A stretch of DNA of 64,000 nucleotides from Ignavibacteriales bacterium (GTDB lineage: Bacteria > Bacteroidota > Ignavibacteria > Tepidaquicellales > Tepidaquicellaceae), in contig JACKAC010000001.1 of NCBI GenBank assembly GCA_020635255.1, forward strand, positions 434,001 through 498,000. The letters run 5' to 3'. Under the pieces are notes generated by a model that saw only the letters and a program-made list of their open reading frames with translations, ran no database searches and had not been told where the DNA came from. Position numbers and translations under genes: made by a program. Of this stretch, positions 53,691 through 62,295 are shown piece by piece. The first letter of the stretch is position 1; each line of letters opens with the position of its first letter.

Positions 53691-54152
53691 ATGCAGCTTA
53701 CCTTAGACCGTGCTCAGGAAATTGTTGAACATTATAATAATTCCAATAATAAATATACCGGTATTTTTAAAAGTATTAATGTGTTGCCATATTCAGCTGA
53801 AGAGATAAAACACTCTGTCAAGTATCTTTTGTTGTTTTATAGTGAGTTGTATAAACAAAATGGTATTTTAAAAGAAGAATTTGCCGGTTTAATTGATTCT
53901 CATATTCAAATATATATTTCGATAGCAACGTATATTGAAGATGAGAAAATTCTAAAGATCTTGCAAAACTCCAAGGTGATTAACGAAACCTTTGCCAATT
54001 TTACTGATATGTATCAAGCAATTGAGGTAATTCAAATGGTGAATGTAACCTCTGAAGTATATGATGATTTCTTAAAGACAGCAAACTCTATAATAAAGTT
54101 GGAGGGAGAAATCCAAAGATTTATTAGAGAAAAGTGTATTACTTTAAACTAA
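53691..54152 (+). CDS. Helical protein of unknown function
   Basis: The 153-residue protein is predicted all-helical (AQEIVEHYNNSNNKYTGIFKSINVLPYSAEEIKHSVKYLLLFYSELYKQN...) with no recognised family. It starts 98 bp from the divergent WYL-like regulator and is followed by a 12-bp gap and another unknown gene, then SNase and a PGN_0703-like nuclease. All four plus-strand genes appear cotranscribed. Confidence 0.6.
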   Translation: MQLTLDRAQEIVEHYNNSNNKYTGIFKSINVLPYSAEEIKHSVKYLLLFYSELYKQNGILKEEFAGLIDSHIQIYISIATYIEDEKILKILQNSKVINETFANFTDMYQAIEVIQMVNVTSEVYDDFLKTANSIIKLEGEIQRFIREKCITLN

Positions 54153-54164
54153 TCTAATTGAAAG

Positions 54165-54401
54165 ATGAGAAAGGATAATTATATATTGTTATCTTCCTTT
54201 CAGAAGAAAGCATTAAATGGACTTCTGTCAGCCTGGGTTGAAATACTTAGCCCGGTTGATAAAAAAATTTTATCCGATGGAGACATGAATCGGTATAAAA
54301 AGCTTTTTAAAAAATCCAATGGAGTAACATTTGATAAAGCTATGTCAGAGTTAGCTGATCTAAAGAAGAAACTATCCGAAAAAGTTTACGGAGGCTTATA
54401 A
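54165..54401 (+). CDS. Small helical protein coupled to SNase
   Basis: The 78-residue protein is Lys-rich and helical (YILLSSFQKKALNGLLSAWVEILSPVDKKILSDGDMNRYKKLFKK). The family is unknown. Its stop overlaps the ATG of the SNase gene by one base (TAATG), so they are translationally coupled. Confidence 0.6.
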   Translation: MRKDNYILLSSFQKKALNGLLSAWVEILSPVDKKILSDGDMNRYKKLFKKSNGVTFDKAMSELADLKKKLSEKVYGGL

Positions 54402-54958
54402 TGTTGAAGATTGGCATACTGGTGTGTTTATTTTTATGTTTATCTTTCAATATTAATCAAAGTACTGTAATAAGAGATACACCCAGTGACTCTATAGAGT
54501 ACGGAATAGTGAAGAGAATTATCGATGGTGATACTTTTGAATTAGAAAACGGGGAAAGGGTAAGACTAATTGGAATTGATACGCCAGAAAAATACGATAG
54601 TGATAAGCTAAACAAAGATATTGAAATGAGCAGTAAGGATAGAGAGACAATTGTTCAATTGGGCTTAATGGCTTCAGATTATGCAGACAGTATTCTTTCC
54701 GGCAAAGAGGTAATATTAATTCCTGATTCCACTAATTCGAATAGAGATAGATACAAAAGACTGCTCCGGTATGTATATTATAACGATACAATCTTTTTTA
54801 ATCTTCAGATCATTAAAGATGGTTTTGCTTATGCATATACAAAATATCCGTTTGTTTACATGGAAGAATTTAGACAGGCTGAACGTGATGCGCGAGAAAA
54901 CAGGAAGGGACTTTGGGGAAATGTAGATTTTGATGAACTTAAACCTAATAAAAAGTAA
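54401..54958 (+). CDS. Thermonuclease (SNase) family, exported
   Basis: The 185-residue protein has an N-terminal hydrophobic export signal (about 1-21) followed by the staphylococcal nuclease fold: YGIVKRIIDGDTFELENGERVRLIGIDTPE (calcium ligands Asp42 and Asp60, catalytic-type Arg55), GKEVILIPDSTNSNRDRYKRLLRYVYYNDTIFFNLQIIKDGFAY and RQAERDARENRKGLWG. It would degrade DNA/RNA outside the cytoplasm. It is coupled to the small upstream gene and 8 bp before the PGN_0703-like endonuclease. Confidence 0.88.
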   Translation: MLKIGILVCLFLCLSFNINQSTVIRDTPSDSIEYGIVKRIIDGDTFELENGERVRLIGIDTPEKYDSDKLNKDIEMSSKDRETIVQLGLMASDYADSILSGKEVILIPDSTNSNRDRYKRLLRYVYYNDTIFFNLQIIKDGFAYAYTKYPFVYMEEFRQAERDARENRKGLWGNVDFDELKPNKK

Positions 54959-54966
54959 TAACATTC

Positions 54967-55827
54967 ATGAATTCAGGGGGAAAAAGAGCCAGCTTCAAGC
55001 TAAGAGCTATGGAGCATCAAATAAAGTATAGAACTGATATTCTTAAGACTGGATATAATAGACACAAAACCTGGTTAACTGATGATGGCATTAGAAATGG
55101 ATTAAATTTCTATAATGGATTTGCAGTATTTGATGCAGTCAAAATTCGCTATCCTGGTTTCAAAAACCGATCTTATTATGATATGCTTCGAAGTGAACAT
55201 ATCCCATTCAATTTTTTTATTCCTTTAAAGCAAAATGAACTGTATTGCAGGAACGTATTTAATGATATATTGGGCAGTATAATTAAATCAATTGACAGAG
55301 TAGAAATAGAATATGCACCCTCCTCAAGAAGTAATTATTTAAATGACAGGACTTCCTTTGATGCTTATTTAGAATATACTCATATAAATGGTTGTAAAGG
55401 GACTATAGGAGTTGAAGTAAAATATACGGAAAGAGGAGATACAGCAGCCGACAAGCAGTTGTTATATTTAAGGGATAAATCCTCTCCATATTATATAGTT
55501 TCAGAAAAATCCAAGTTATACAAACCAAATGTTTATGATCATCTTATCAGTAAAGAATTCCGCCAGGTATGGAGGAACCAGCTTTTAGGTGAAAGTATTA
55601 TTCAGAATGATAATATTTCATACTCAACTCTAATAACAGTATTCCCTGAAGGAAATACATATTATGAAGAGGTATGCGGCAAATATATTAAATTTATGAA
55701 TAAGAATGAAAATAAATTTATTGGGCTAAAATACGAGGATTTGTTTTCGATCCTTGACTCAAATGTTCCAGGTTCTGATTATTCTAAGTGGTTAAATTAT
55801 TTAAAAACTCGTTATATTGTAGATTGA
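54967..55827 (+). CDS. PGN_0703-like restriction endonuclease-fold protein
   Basis: The 286-residue protein shows features of the PGN_0703 family: RTSFDAYLEYTHINGCKGTIGVEVKYTERGD (about 124-155) has the D...E-x-K core of PD-(D/E)xK nucleases. KPNVYDHLISKEFRQVWRNQLLGESI and STLITVFPEGN follow. The family is thought to be a nuclease; no companion methylase is nearby. It follows the SNase gene by 8 bp. Confidence 0.75.
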   Translation: MNSGGKRASFKLRAMEHQIKYRTDILKTGYNRHKTWLTDDGIRNGLNFYNGFAVFDAVKIRYPGFKNRSYYDMLRSEHIPFNFFIPLKQNELYCRNVFNDILGSIIKSIDRVEIEYAPSSRSNYLNDRTSFDAYLEYTHINGCKGTIGVEVKYTERGDTAADKQLLYLRDKSSPYYIVSEKSKLYKPNVYDHLISKEFRQVWRNQLLGESIIQNDNISYSTLITVFPEGNTYYEEVCGKYIKFMNKNENKFIGLKYEDLFSILDSNVPGSDYSKWLNYLKTRYIVD

Positions 55828-55858
55828 ATCATCTAAAGTAAATTGTGAGAAATTAATT

Positions 55859-56227
55859 TTGGAATTAACTAAAGCAATAAAGTTATTAAAGAAAAACATC
55901 CATAAAGGAATGCGCCTCGATCCCAATCCCCGTACCAAATATAAGATCGTTACTGAAGTTCCTCCATATAAATGCAAAAACTTTAAAAATTCTTTAGGAT
56001 ATAGAATTCAGGTTGGTAAAAAATCCTTTATAAACATTCCGTTGGATATGTTAGAAATCTTAATAAACGATTCAAAAGAAACCGGTATTTATAACCGGAA
56101 TAATTTCCTTAAAAAATATCCAAAACAAATTAAAGATAAACCGTGTTATGTACACGCCATTGGAAAGTTACTTCAATGTTCTGGAATAGCAGTGCAAGAA
56201 AACGGTAACTATATTATTCAAATTTAA
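55859..56227 (+). CDS. Protein of unknown function
   Basis: The 122-residue basic protein starts at TTG 55859 (no ATG is available upstream in frame). It contains TKAIKLLKKNIHKGMRLDPNPRTKYKIVTEVPPYKCKNF and KSFINIPLDMLEILINDSKETGIYNRNNFLKKY. No family is recognised. It lies between two nuclease genes on the same strand. Confidence 0.55.
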   Translation: MELTKAIKLLKKNIHKGMRLDPNPRTKYKIVTEVPPYKCKNFKNSLGYRIQVGKKSFINIPLDMLEILINDSKETGIYNRNNFLKKYPKQIKDKPCYVHAIGKLLQCSGIAVQENGNYIIQI

Positions 56228-56266
56228 AACTTCTTTTTAGAAGGTTTCATTAATTTAATTATCATT

Positions 56267-57754
56267 ATGAATACTTCTTCACATTTATTAAGTAAATCCA
56301 CTTTTCTAAGAGGATCTCAGTGTGGGAAATCTCTTTATTTAAATAAATTTCACAAGGAGTATCGAGACCCTATTGATGAGTCAAAACAAGCAATTTTTGA
56401 TACAGGCCATATAGTTGGAGAACTTGCAAAAAGATTATTCCCAGGTGGAGTAGATTCTAATTTTGGTGCTGACTTGGATACTCAAAAAGCTATAAATGAG
56501 ACAAAAAGACTTATTGATTCAGGAATAAAAGTAATTTATGAAGCAGCCTTTATGTTTCAAGAGTGTTTGACTGTAGTGGATATCTTGGTCCATGATGGAG
56601 ATTGCTGGAAAGCTTATGAGGTAAAAAGTTCTGCATCCATAAAAAAGGTAAATATACTCGATATATCATATCAGTATTATATTATTAAAGAATCTGGATT
56701 ACCATTAGATGATATTTTTATTGTATATATTGATAGTGATTATGTAAGAATAGGTGATTTGGATGTTACAAAGCTTTTCAAAAGAGAATCATTAAAAGTA
56801 AAATGTGAAGAAAATAAGAAACTGATAGAAAAATCTGTGAATGACTTTAAAAGTATCCTTCAGTCTTCGGATACTCCTTCAATTGATATCGGGGAGCAAT
56901 GTTTTTCGCCATATGATTGTGATTTTTATGGTTACTGTTGGAGTCATATCCCGGAAAACTCTGTATTTGATATAGCAGGAATGAGAATGAAAAAGAAATT
57001 AGAACTTTATAAGAATGGAATAACAAAATTATCTGACATAGATGAAGATGAAGTAAGTGAATTGCAACTAATACAGATTCAATCCCATAAAACGAATAAT
57101 TCGCGGATAGACAAACAAAAAATTCAAGAATTTATTGACAATCTTAGATATCCGCTATATTTTTTGGATTTTGAAACTATAAATCCGGCTATTCCACTTT
57201 ATGATAATACACGCCCATACAGACAGATCCCATTTCAGTACTCTTTACATGTTTTGGATAATATGTCCACTGAACCCAGACATTTTGAATTCTTAGCTAA
57301 TAGTAGTAATGACTCCAGGGAACAATTCATAATTTCCTTGATTGAACATTTACAAAAAGAAGGCGATATAATTGTATATAATATGTCATTTGAGAGCAGC
57401 CGGTTAAGTGAAATAGCATTAGCGTTTCCTAAATATAAAGATGAAGTTGAAGCAATTATAAACCGTGCCAAGGATCTGATGGGTCCCTTTAGAGAGAAAT
57501 CGTATTATAAACCTGATATGAATGGATCGTATTCTTTAAAAGTGGTTTTACCTTCACTAGTACCCGAAATGAGCTATGATGGACTACAAATCTCAAATGG
57601 TTCCTCTGCCAGCAGTGCATTTTTATATTTAATTGGGAATAATATAGAAGGAAAAGAGAAAGAAGAAATTAGAAATAACTTACTTGAATATTGTAAACTA
57701 GATACACTTGCTCTTGTAAGGATTTTAGAGGTATTGAACAAAGAAGTAGTATAA
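56267..57754 (+). CDS. DUF2779 protein: Cas4-like plus DEDD exonuclease
   Basis: The 495-residue protein has an N-terminal Cas4/RecB-like nuclease region (about 10-230: LSKSTFLRGSQCGKSLYLNKF, VKSSASIKKVN with the catalytic Lys, then CFSPYDCDFYGYC with clustered Cys for an Fe-S cluster). The C-terminal DUF2779 domain (about 290-495) carries DEDD-exonuclease motif I YFLDFETINPAIPLYDNTRPYRQIPFQYSLHVL and LEYCKLDTLALVRILEVL at the end. Both halves are nuclease-like. Members are frequent in defence islands. The WYL gene follows at 19 bp. Confidence 0.85.
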   Translation: MNTSSHLLSKSTFLRGSQCGKSLYLNKFHKEYRDPIDESKQAIFDTGHIVGELAKRLFPGGVDSNFGADLDTQKAINETKRLIDSGIKVIYEAAFMFQECLTVVDILVHDGDCWKAYEVKSSASIKKVNILDISYQYYIIKESGLPLDDIFIVYIDSDYVRIGDLDVTKLFKRESLKVKCEENKKLIEKSVNDFKSILQSSDTPSIDIGEQCFSPYDCDFYGYCWSHIPENSVFDIAGMRMKKKLELYKNGITKLSDIDEDEVSELQLIQIQSHKTNNSRIDKQKIQEFIDNLRYPLYFLDFETINPAIPLYDNTRPYRQIPFQYSLHVLDNMSTEPRHFEFLANSSNDSREQFIISLIEHLQKEGDIIVYNMSFESSRLSEIALAFPKYKDEVEAIINRAKDLMGPFREKSYYKPDMNGSYSLKVVLPSLVPEMSYDGLQISNGSSASSAFLYLIGNNIEGKEKEEIRNNLLEYCKLDTLALVRILEVLNKEVV

Positions 57755-57773
57755 ACCAAAATCTTAAATTATA

Positions 57774-58634
57774 TTGCCCAAAGAGATAACAAAAGAACTG
57801 CTAAGACAGGTTGAAATCACAGCATCAGTTTATGAAAGTCCTGGTAAGTATTCCGAACATGATATGGCCGATCGCTATAATTGCAGTGTGCAGAGTATAA
57901 GGAGGGATTTCGTCAAAATTAGAAGTGAAGGGGTTTCTATTCATTCTTCTAAAGGCAAACTATATATTGAAAATAAAATAAAATTAAATAAACTTAATCA
58001 GCTCATATCTCTATATCTCGCTCTTAATGAGAACGACCTTATTAGAAATTTGGGACCAATTACAAGAAAGTACGGTAATAAAACCTTGAGCATTTTTGTA
58101 AAAATCATTAAAGCAATAAACGAAAAAAGGAAACTTAGTATTGAATACGGAATTACATCATACGGAGATCCTATAAAAAGAGTGGTTACCCCAATTGGGT
58201 TTAATAAGGTAGCACATACCTTCAACCTAATTGCTCTTGAGAATGATGTTCAAGATAATGTAAAATTTTTTTTATTTGAGCGAATTATCAGTGTTAAATT
58301 TAATAAAGAAAAATCATCCTTGAAAGTTTTTCCAAATTTGTATGACATATACAGGTTTTCCTGGTCAAACTATACCGGTATTAAGGAGTCGAGTAATGTA
58401 GAATTGTTATTTGATAAAAAACATAAAAAGTATTTAAAGGATAAGATATTTGTTCAAGAGCAAGAAGTAATTGACGTGCCGGAAGGCATATTATTAAAGC
58501 TAAAGGTAAAGATTTCTTTTGAGTTCATTTCCTGGGTAATGGGATGGGGTGGAGATGTAAAGGTAATAAAGCCTTCAAAGCTGAAAAAAGACATTTTGGA
58601 AAAGTCTAATTCGATCTTAAGATTATATTCATAA
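57774..58634 (+). CDS. WYL-domain transcriptional regulator
   Basis: The 286-residue protein starts at TTG 57774. It has an N-terminal winged HTH (about 18-58: SPGKYSEHDMADRYNCSVQSIRRDFVKIRSEGVSIHSSKGKLYIENK), a WYL domain (about 115-200: RKLSIEYGITSYGDPIKRVVTPIGFNKVAHTFNLIALEN) and a C-terminal WCX domain (about 210-286). WYL regulators are regularly associated with phage defence. In the W-Y-L triad positions it has F-N-L, so ligand binding may differ. It lies downstream of DUF2779. Confidence 0.82.
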   Translation: MPKEITKELLRQVEITASVYESPGKYSEHDMADRYNCSVQSIRRDFVKIRSEGVSIHSSKGKLYIENKIKLNKLNQLISLYLALNENDLIRNLGPITRKYGNKTLSIFVKIIKAINEKRKLSIEYGITSYGDPIKRVVTPIGFNKVAHTFNLIALENDVQDNVKFFLFERIISVKFNKEKSSLKVFPNLYDIYRFSWSNYTGIKESSNVELLFDKKHKKYLKDKIFVQEQEVIDVPEGILLKLKVKISFEFISWVMGWGGDVKVIKPSKLKKDILEKSNSILRLYS

Positions 58635-58707
58635 AATTTATTTTAACCTGATGAGAATTAATTAATCCTTGTTTTTACTATTTTTTTGTAAAAAAGGAGA
58701 TAAATAT

Positions 58708-59545
58708 TTGAATAGGGTAAATAGTAACAACATAAGTGAGATTTCAGATGCAGATTTACAAACCGGAGAATTTCAGTTTACGGATGAGGTATTCCAGACT
58801 AAAATTTCAAAGGGTTTAAAAAATGCTCTATATCCGTTTCACCAAACTAAAATCAATGAGTTTGAGTTTGATTTCATAAAATCTTATTTGTTCTCTTTAT
58901 ATGAAAGTGTCAGGATTGATTCGAACATCGAAATAATCGCCTTCAATACACATGCATCACTTCAGAATCCTATTGTTGTAGCTCCTCAAATAAGATCAAG
59001 GGATGAAAACAATAACGTTATCCTTGAAAACCAACTTATTACAGTTGATATTGGGTTTGGTAAATCACAATACCAGATGTCAATTTATATGAGAGTAGAT
59101 GCCGGTCCCGGATTTGATGTTATTAACAATTACTATGTAGCTGCACTTGGTATCGAACCCGAATCAATTACTCCAAGTGGCCTGATAGATTATGTTTATA
59201 CGGAATCCTTAAAAAATTCTTTTTACCGTAACAAAATTATTTCACTTAAGACTAATCCGACGGAAAGTCAAGAAGTGATAAAAATAGATACATTACCGGT
59301 TACTGAGTTTGAGAATGAAACTATTGACGAGATATATATTCCTGATAATATTAAAAATGAATTTATCAGATTTGAAAATACCATAAAGAATTATAAAAAT
59401 ATTAGATACGGGTTGAGATACTTGCTTTGCGGTGAGCCGGGGACTGGAAAAACCAAGACAATCCGTGCCATGATAAATCTGTGTTTTGGGCATGCAACAA
59501 TAATACTTGTTCAAGGGCATCAGAAATTAAAAACAGCGATCGAGT
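58708..59545 (+). pseudogene. AAA ATPase, truncated at the right-hand junction
   Basis: The start is TTG 58708, preceded by AAAAAGGAGA at good Shine-Dalgarno distance. The N-terminal part (about 1-220) is an unknown domain common to a class of bacterial AAA ATPases. The Walker A loop LLCGEPGTGKTKTIRAMI follows (about 240-257). After VQGHQKLKTAIEL the frame runs into foreign sequence and stops at 59553, so Walker B, sensor and Arg-finger regions are missing. The rest of a normal AAA domain would need 150 more residues. The gene is broken, or the sequence is joined wrongly. Confidence 0.75.
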
Positions 59546-60080
59546 TATCGTAGGAAGCTTACGCAAAGAATCATATAACCTTAAAACAGCAAATGCACTA
59601 ATTGCTCTTGCGCCGGACTCTTTATCGCTTGAACTTTTAAACATAACGAATCTTCCAATGTTCAATGAAGATCTGGAAGCAACTCCTCCAAATGAATGGG
59701 TAGAATTCCGGAAACAAATCATTAATGCTGATGGACTTCTTTTCCTCACCCCTGAATATAATCGCTCAGTACCCGGTGTTTTGAAAAATGCAATTGACGT
59801 AGGCTCCCGTCCGTACATACAAAATTCATGGGCTGGAAAACCGGCAGCAATTGTTAGTGTTTCAACTGGTAACATTAGCGGATTCGGAGCTAATCACCAT
59901 TTGAGACAGTCCATGGTTTTTGTAAATGTGGCCACCATGGCGCAGCCGGAAGCATACATTGGAGGAGCTGCAACACTTTTTGACGATAAAGGAAAGCTGA
60001 CCAACGACTCTACTAAAGCCTTCCTGAATAGTTTTATGGCAGCTTTTGAAAAATGGGTTGATACAAATGCACAGAAATAA
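59540..60080 (+). pseudogene. NADPH-dependent FMN reductase lacking its start
   Basis: The frame reads VIVGSLRKESYNLKTANALIALAPDSLSLELLNITNLPMFNEDLEATPP...TPEYNRSVPGVLKNAIDVGSRPYIQNSWAGKPAAIVSVSTGNISG...FMAAFEKWVDTN. This is the flavodoxin-fold FMN reductase family (FMN-binding GSLRKESYN and TPEYNRSVPG loops). The first strand is cut: in front of VIVGSLR the frame continues into the truncated AAA gene (a GTG at 59481 is the only formal start). About 5-8 residues and the native start are missing. It is annotated as broken; if the join is an assembly error the real gene is intact. Confidence 0.8.
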
Positions 60081-60157
60081 CACAAGCATAGGATTATTAT
60101 GAATGTTTTAAATAATTTCTTGATTTGATACATTTAGTAAACTCTTAATCAAAAAAT

Positions 60158-60463
60158 ATGAAACAATATTCTAATCTTATTGAAGCAATAAACGAACTGA
60201 CAAAACGAGGTTATACATTCAATTTCAATATAGATACTGATTGTATTGAGTGTGTTGAAAACCATATTCGACTCCGCCCTCATGAATTTGAAATTGACGA
60301 AGTGCATAGATTTCAGGAAATGTCAGATATAGATAATGAGAGTATTTTATATGCTATATCATCAACACAAAATAATGTTAAAGGGCTTTTAGTGAACGCA
60401 TATAGTATTTATGCCGACACTGCCTCGGCTGAATTGGCTCGGAAACTAACTCATATCAGGTAA
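60158..60463 (+). CDS. Conserved small protein often labelled phosphoribosylpyrophosphate synthetase
   Basis: The 101-residue protein (SNLIEAINELTKRGYTFNFNIDTDCIECVENHIRLRPHEFEIDEVHRFQEMSDIDNESILYAISSTQNNVKGLLVNAYSIYADTAS) matches a Bacteroidota family of short proteins that databases sometimes call phosphoribosylpyrophosphate synthetase, although it lacks any PRTase motif. The true function is unknown. It lies between the FMN reductase remnant and the DoxX operon. Confidence 0.75.
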   Translation: MKQYSNLIEAINELTKRGYTFNFNIDTDCIECVENHIRLRPHEFEIDEVHRFQEMSDIDNESILYAISSTQNNVKGLLVNAYSIYADTASAELARKLTHIR

Positions 60464-60533
60464 TTAAAGAATAATTCAATGGAACATCAGAATACTGTCA
60501 GGTGCCATCAATTTACTTCCTTGTAAAATTTTT

Positions 60534-60564
60534 TGTAACCTTTCAAAAGTTGATTTACTCTAAT
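60534..60564 (+). promoter_or_regulatory. Candidate ECF-type promoter of the DoxX-sigma operon
   Basis: TGTAACC (60534-60540) resembles the AAC-containing -35 of ECF promoters, and TACTCTAAT (60556-60564) lies at about 16-18 bp spacing. Since the operon it precedes encodes an ECF sigma factor, autoregulation is plausible. Assignment is by eye. Confidence 0.35.
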
Positions 60565-60590
60565 AGGTAGAACAACTTAAACCAAAGAAA

Positions 60591-60974
60591 ATGGAAATTA
60601 CAAAAACAAATCAATCTTTGACACAAACATTCAATCTGTTAAAGGTTACATTCGTTATTGTCCCTATCGTCGCAGGAGCTGATAAATTTACAAACCTTTT
60701 GACCAATTGGGAGCAATATATTAATCCTTCTTTGGCTGGTCTATTACCGTTTTCTGCCTCAACCTTTATGATGATCGTAGGTGTAATCGAAATAATTGCC
60801 GGTATCATTGTCCTTAAAAAGCCGCAAATTGGAGGATATATTGTTGCAGCCTGGCTTACCCTCATTGCATTGACATTATTGGCCGCATTTAACTATGTTG
60901 ATGTAGCTGTACGTGACCTTGTGATGGCTGTCTCTGCTTTTGCCATGGCAAGAATATCAAAAATAAGTACTTAA
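60591..60974 (+). CDS. DoxX-like membrane protein
   Basis: The 127-residue protein has four transmembrane helices: LLKVTFVIVPIVAGADKFTNLL (with the GxDKF pattern of DoxX), LPFSASTFMMIVGVIEIIAGIIVL, IGGYIVAAWLTLIALTLLA and VAVRDLVMAVSAFAMA. DoxX-like proteins are small quinone- or redox-linked membrane proteins. It is followed by the ECF sigma gene after 14 bp, so it is the first gene of that operon. Confidence 0.82.
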   Translation: MEITKTNQSLTQTFNLLKVTFVIVPIVAGADKFTNLLTNWEQYINPSLAGLLPFSASTFMMIVGVIEIIAGIIVLKKPQIGGYIVAAWLTLIALTLLAAFNYVDVAVRDLVMAVSAFAMARISKIST

Positions 60975-60988
60975 AACATTGCAAACTT

Positions 60989-61636
60989 ATGGTTTCATTT
61001 GAAAAGTTTACCGAAACAGAAATTATCGGACGAATTATAAGAGGGGAAAAATCACTTTATGAATTAATTGTAAGAAGGTTTAATCCCTATTTGTATAAGA
61101 TTGGAAGGTCATACAACTATAATCACGAAGACACACAGGATCTAATGCAGGATACTTTTATTGATGCGTACAAAAATCTGAACCAATTTGAAGGACGCGC
61201 GAGCTTTAAAACGTGGATCATTCGCATTATGATGAATAATTGTTACAGGAAAAAAAGGAAGTCTAGCTTTAAAAATGAAATTATACAGGATATGAACGAT
61301 AACTCAAAACCAATGTTTATCAGCGGTAATAATGACACTGAAAAAACAATTCAAAACCGTGAGTTAGGGCATATCATAGAAAAAGCTCTTGTCAATATTC
61401 CTTTCGACTACAGGATGGTTTTTTCCTTACGAGAGATAAACGGACTAAATGTATCGGATACTGCAGACCTTTTGGAAATCAGCGAATCCAATGTCAAGGT
61501 CAGGCTAAACAGGGCTAAGTCAATGTTAAGGAAGGAAATAGAAAGCAATTATGCTGCGGGGGAATTGTTCGAATTTAATCTAATCTACTGCGATGCAATA
61601 GTAGAAAACGTTATGAAGAGTATAAATGAAATTTAA
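60989..61636 (+). CDS. ECF-type RNA polymerase sigma factor
   Basis: The 215-residue protein has sigma region 2 (ELIVRRFNPYLYKIGRSYNYNHEDTQDLMQDTFIDAYKNLNQFEGRASFKTWIIRIMMNNCYRKKRK) and region 4 (IEKALVNIPFDYRMVFSLREINGLNVSDTADLLEISESNVKVRLNRAKSMLRKEIE). No anti-sigma gene follows; DoxX precedes it and folE follows after 9 bp. It probably controls its own operon through the candidate promoter at 60534. Confidence 0.9.
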   Translation: MVSFEKFTETEIIGRIIRGEKSLYELIVRRFNPYLYKIGRSYNYNHEDTQDLMQDTFIDAYKNLNQFEGRASFKTWIIRIMMNNCYRKKRKSSFKNEIIQDMNDNSKPMFISGNNDTEKTIQNRELGHIIEKALVNIPFDYRMVFSLREINGLNVSDTADLLEISESNVKVRLNRAKSMLRKEIESNYAAGELFEFNLIYCDAIVENVMKSINEI

Positions 61637-61645
61637 AATTATTTT

Positions 61646-62290
61646 ATGGAAGATGTAATAAACAATAGTTTAAGCGAAGTCTATACTGATGTGTTGTATC
61701 AGGATAATTCTATTGAGCTAAGCGAAGACGAAAAAATTAATAAGATAGAATTTCATTTTGAGCAAATAATGCGCACGCTAGGGCTTAATCTTAATGATGA
61801 CAGCTTGAGTGGTACTCCAAAAAGGGTGGCGAAAATGTTCGTGAAGGAAATGTTCAGCGGATTAAATCCTGATAATAAGCCGGAGATAACCCTTTTTGAA
61901 AACAAGTATGGCTATGAAAATATGCTAGTCGAAAAGGATATTACTCTTTACTCTTATTGCGAACATCATTTTGTGCCAATCATTGGAAAAGTACACGTTG
62001 CTTATATTCCCGGAAGGAAAGTAATGGGTTTATCAAAGATAAACCGCCTGGTGCAGTATTATGCAAAACGTCCCCAGGTGCAGGAACGGCTCACGATGCA
62101 GATATCAGAAGCATTAAAAGAAGTAGTACAGCATAACGATGTTGCAGTTATTATTGATGCGGAACATTTGTGCGTATCATCTAGAGGAATCAAAGATACT
62201 AAAAGTACAACTATTACATCAATTTATTCCGGCAAATTTAAAAATATAATTGTCAGAGATGAATTTCTATCATACTTAAATAAGAGGTAA
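61646..62290 (+). CDS. folE: GTP cyclohydrolase I
   Basis: The 214-residue enzyme converts GTP to dihydroneopterin triphosphate (folate/tetrahydropterin pathway). Visible motifs are FEQIMRTLGLNLNDDSLSGTPKRVAKMFVKEMFSG, the zinc/catalytic region YSYCEHHFVPIIGKVHVAYIPGRKVMGLSKINRLVQYYAKRPQVQERLT and AEHLCVSSRGIKDTKSTTITSIYSG. All catalytic Cys and His are present. Its place in a sigma/DoxX/reductase operon rather than with folate genes suggests a stress-induced second copy. Confidence 0.95.
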   Translation: MEDVINNSLSEVYTDVLYQDNSIELSEDEKINKIEFHFEQIMRTLGLNLNDDSLSGTPKRVAKMFVKEMFSGLNPDNKPEITLFENKYGYENMLVEKDITLYSYCEHHFVPIIGKVHVAYIPGRKVMGLSKINRLVQYYAKRPQVQERLTMQISEALKEVVQHNDVAVIIDAEHLCVSSRGIKDTKSTTITSIYSGKFKNIIVRDEFLSYLNKR

Positions 62291-62295
62291 ATATT

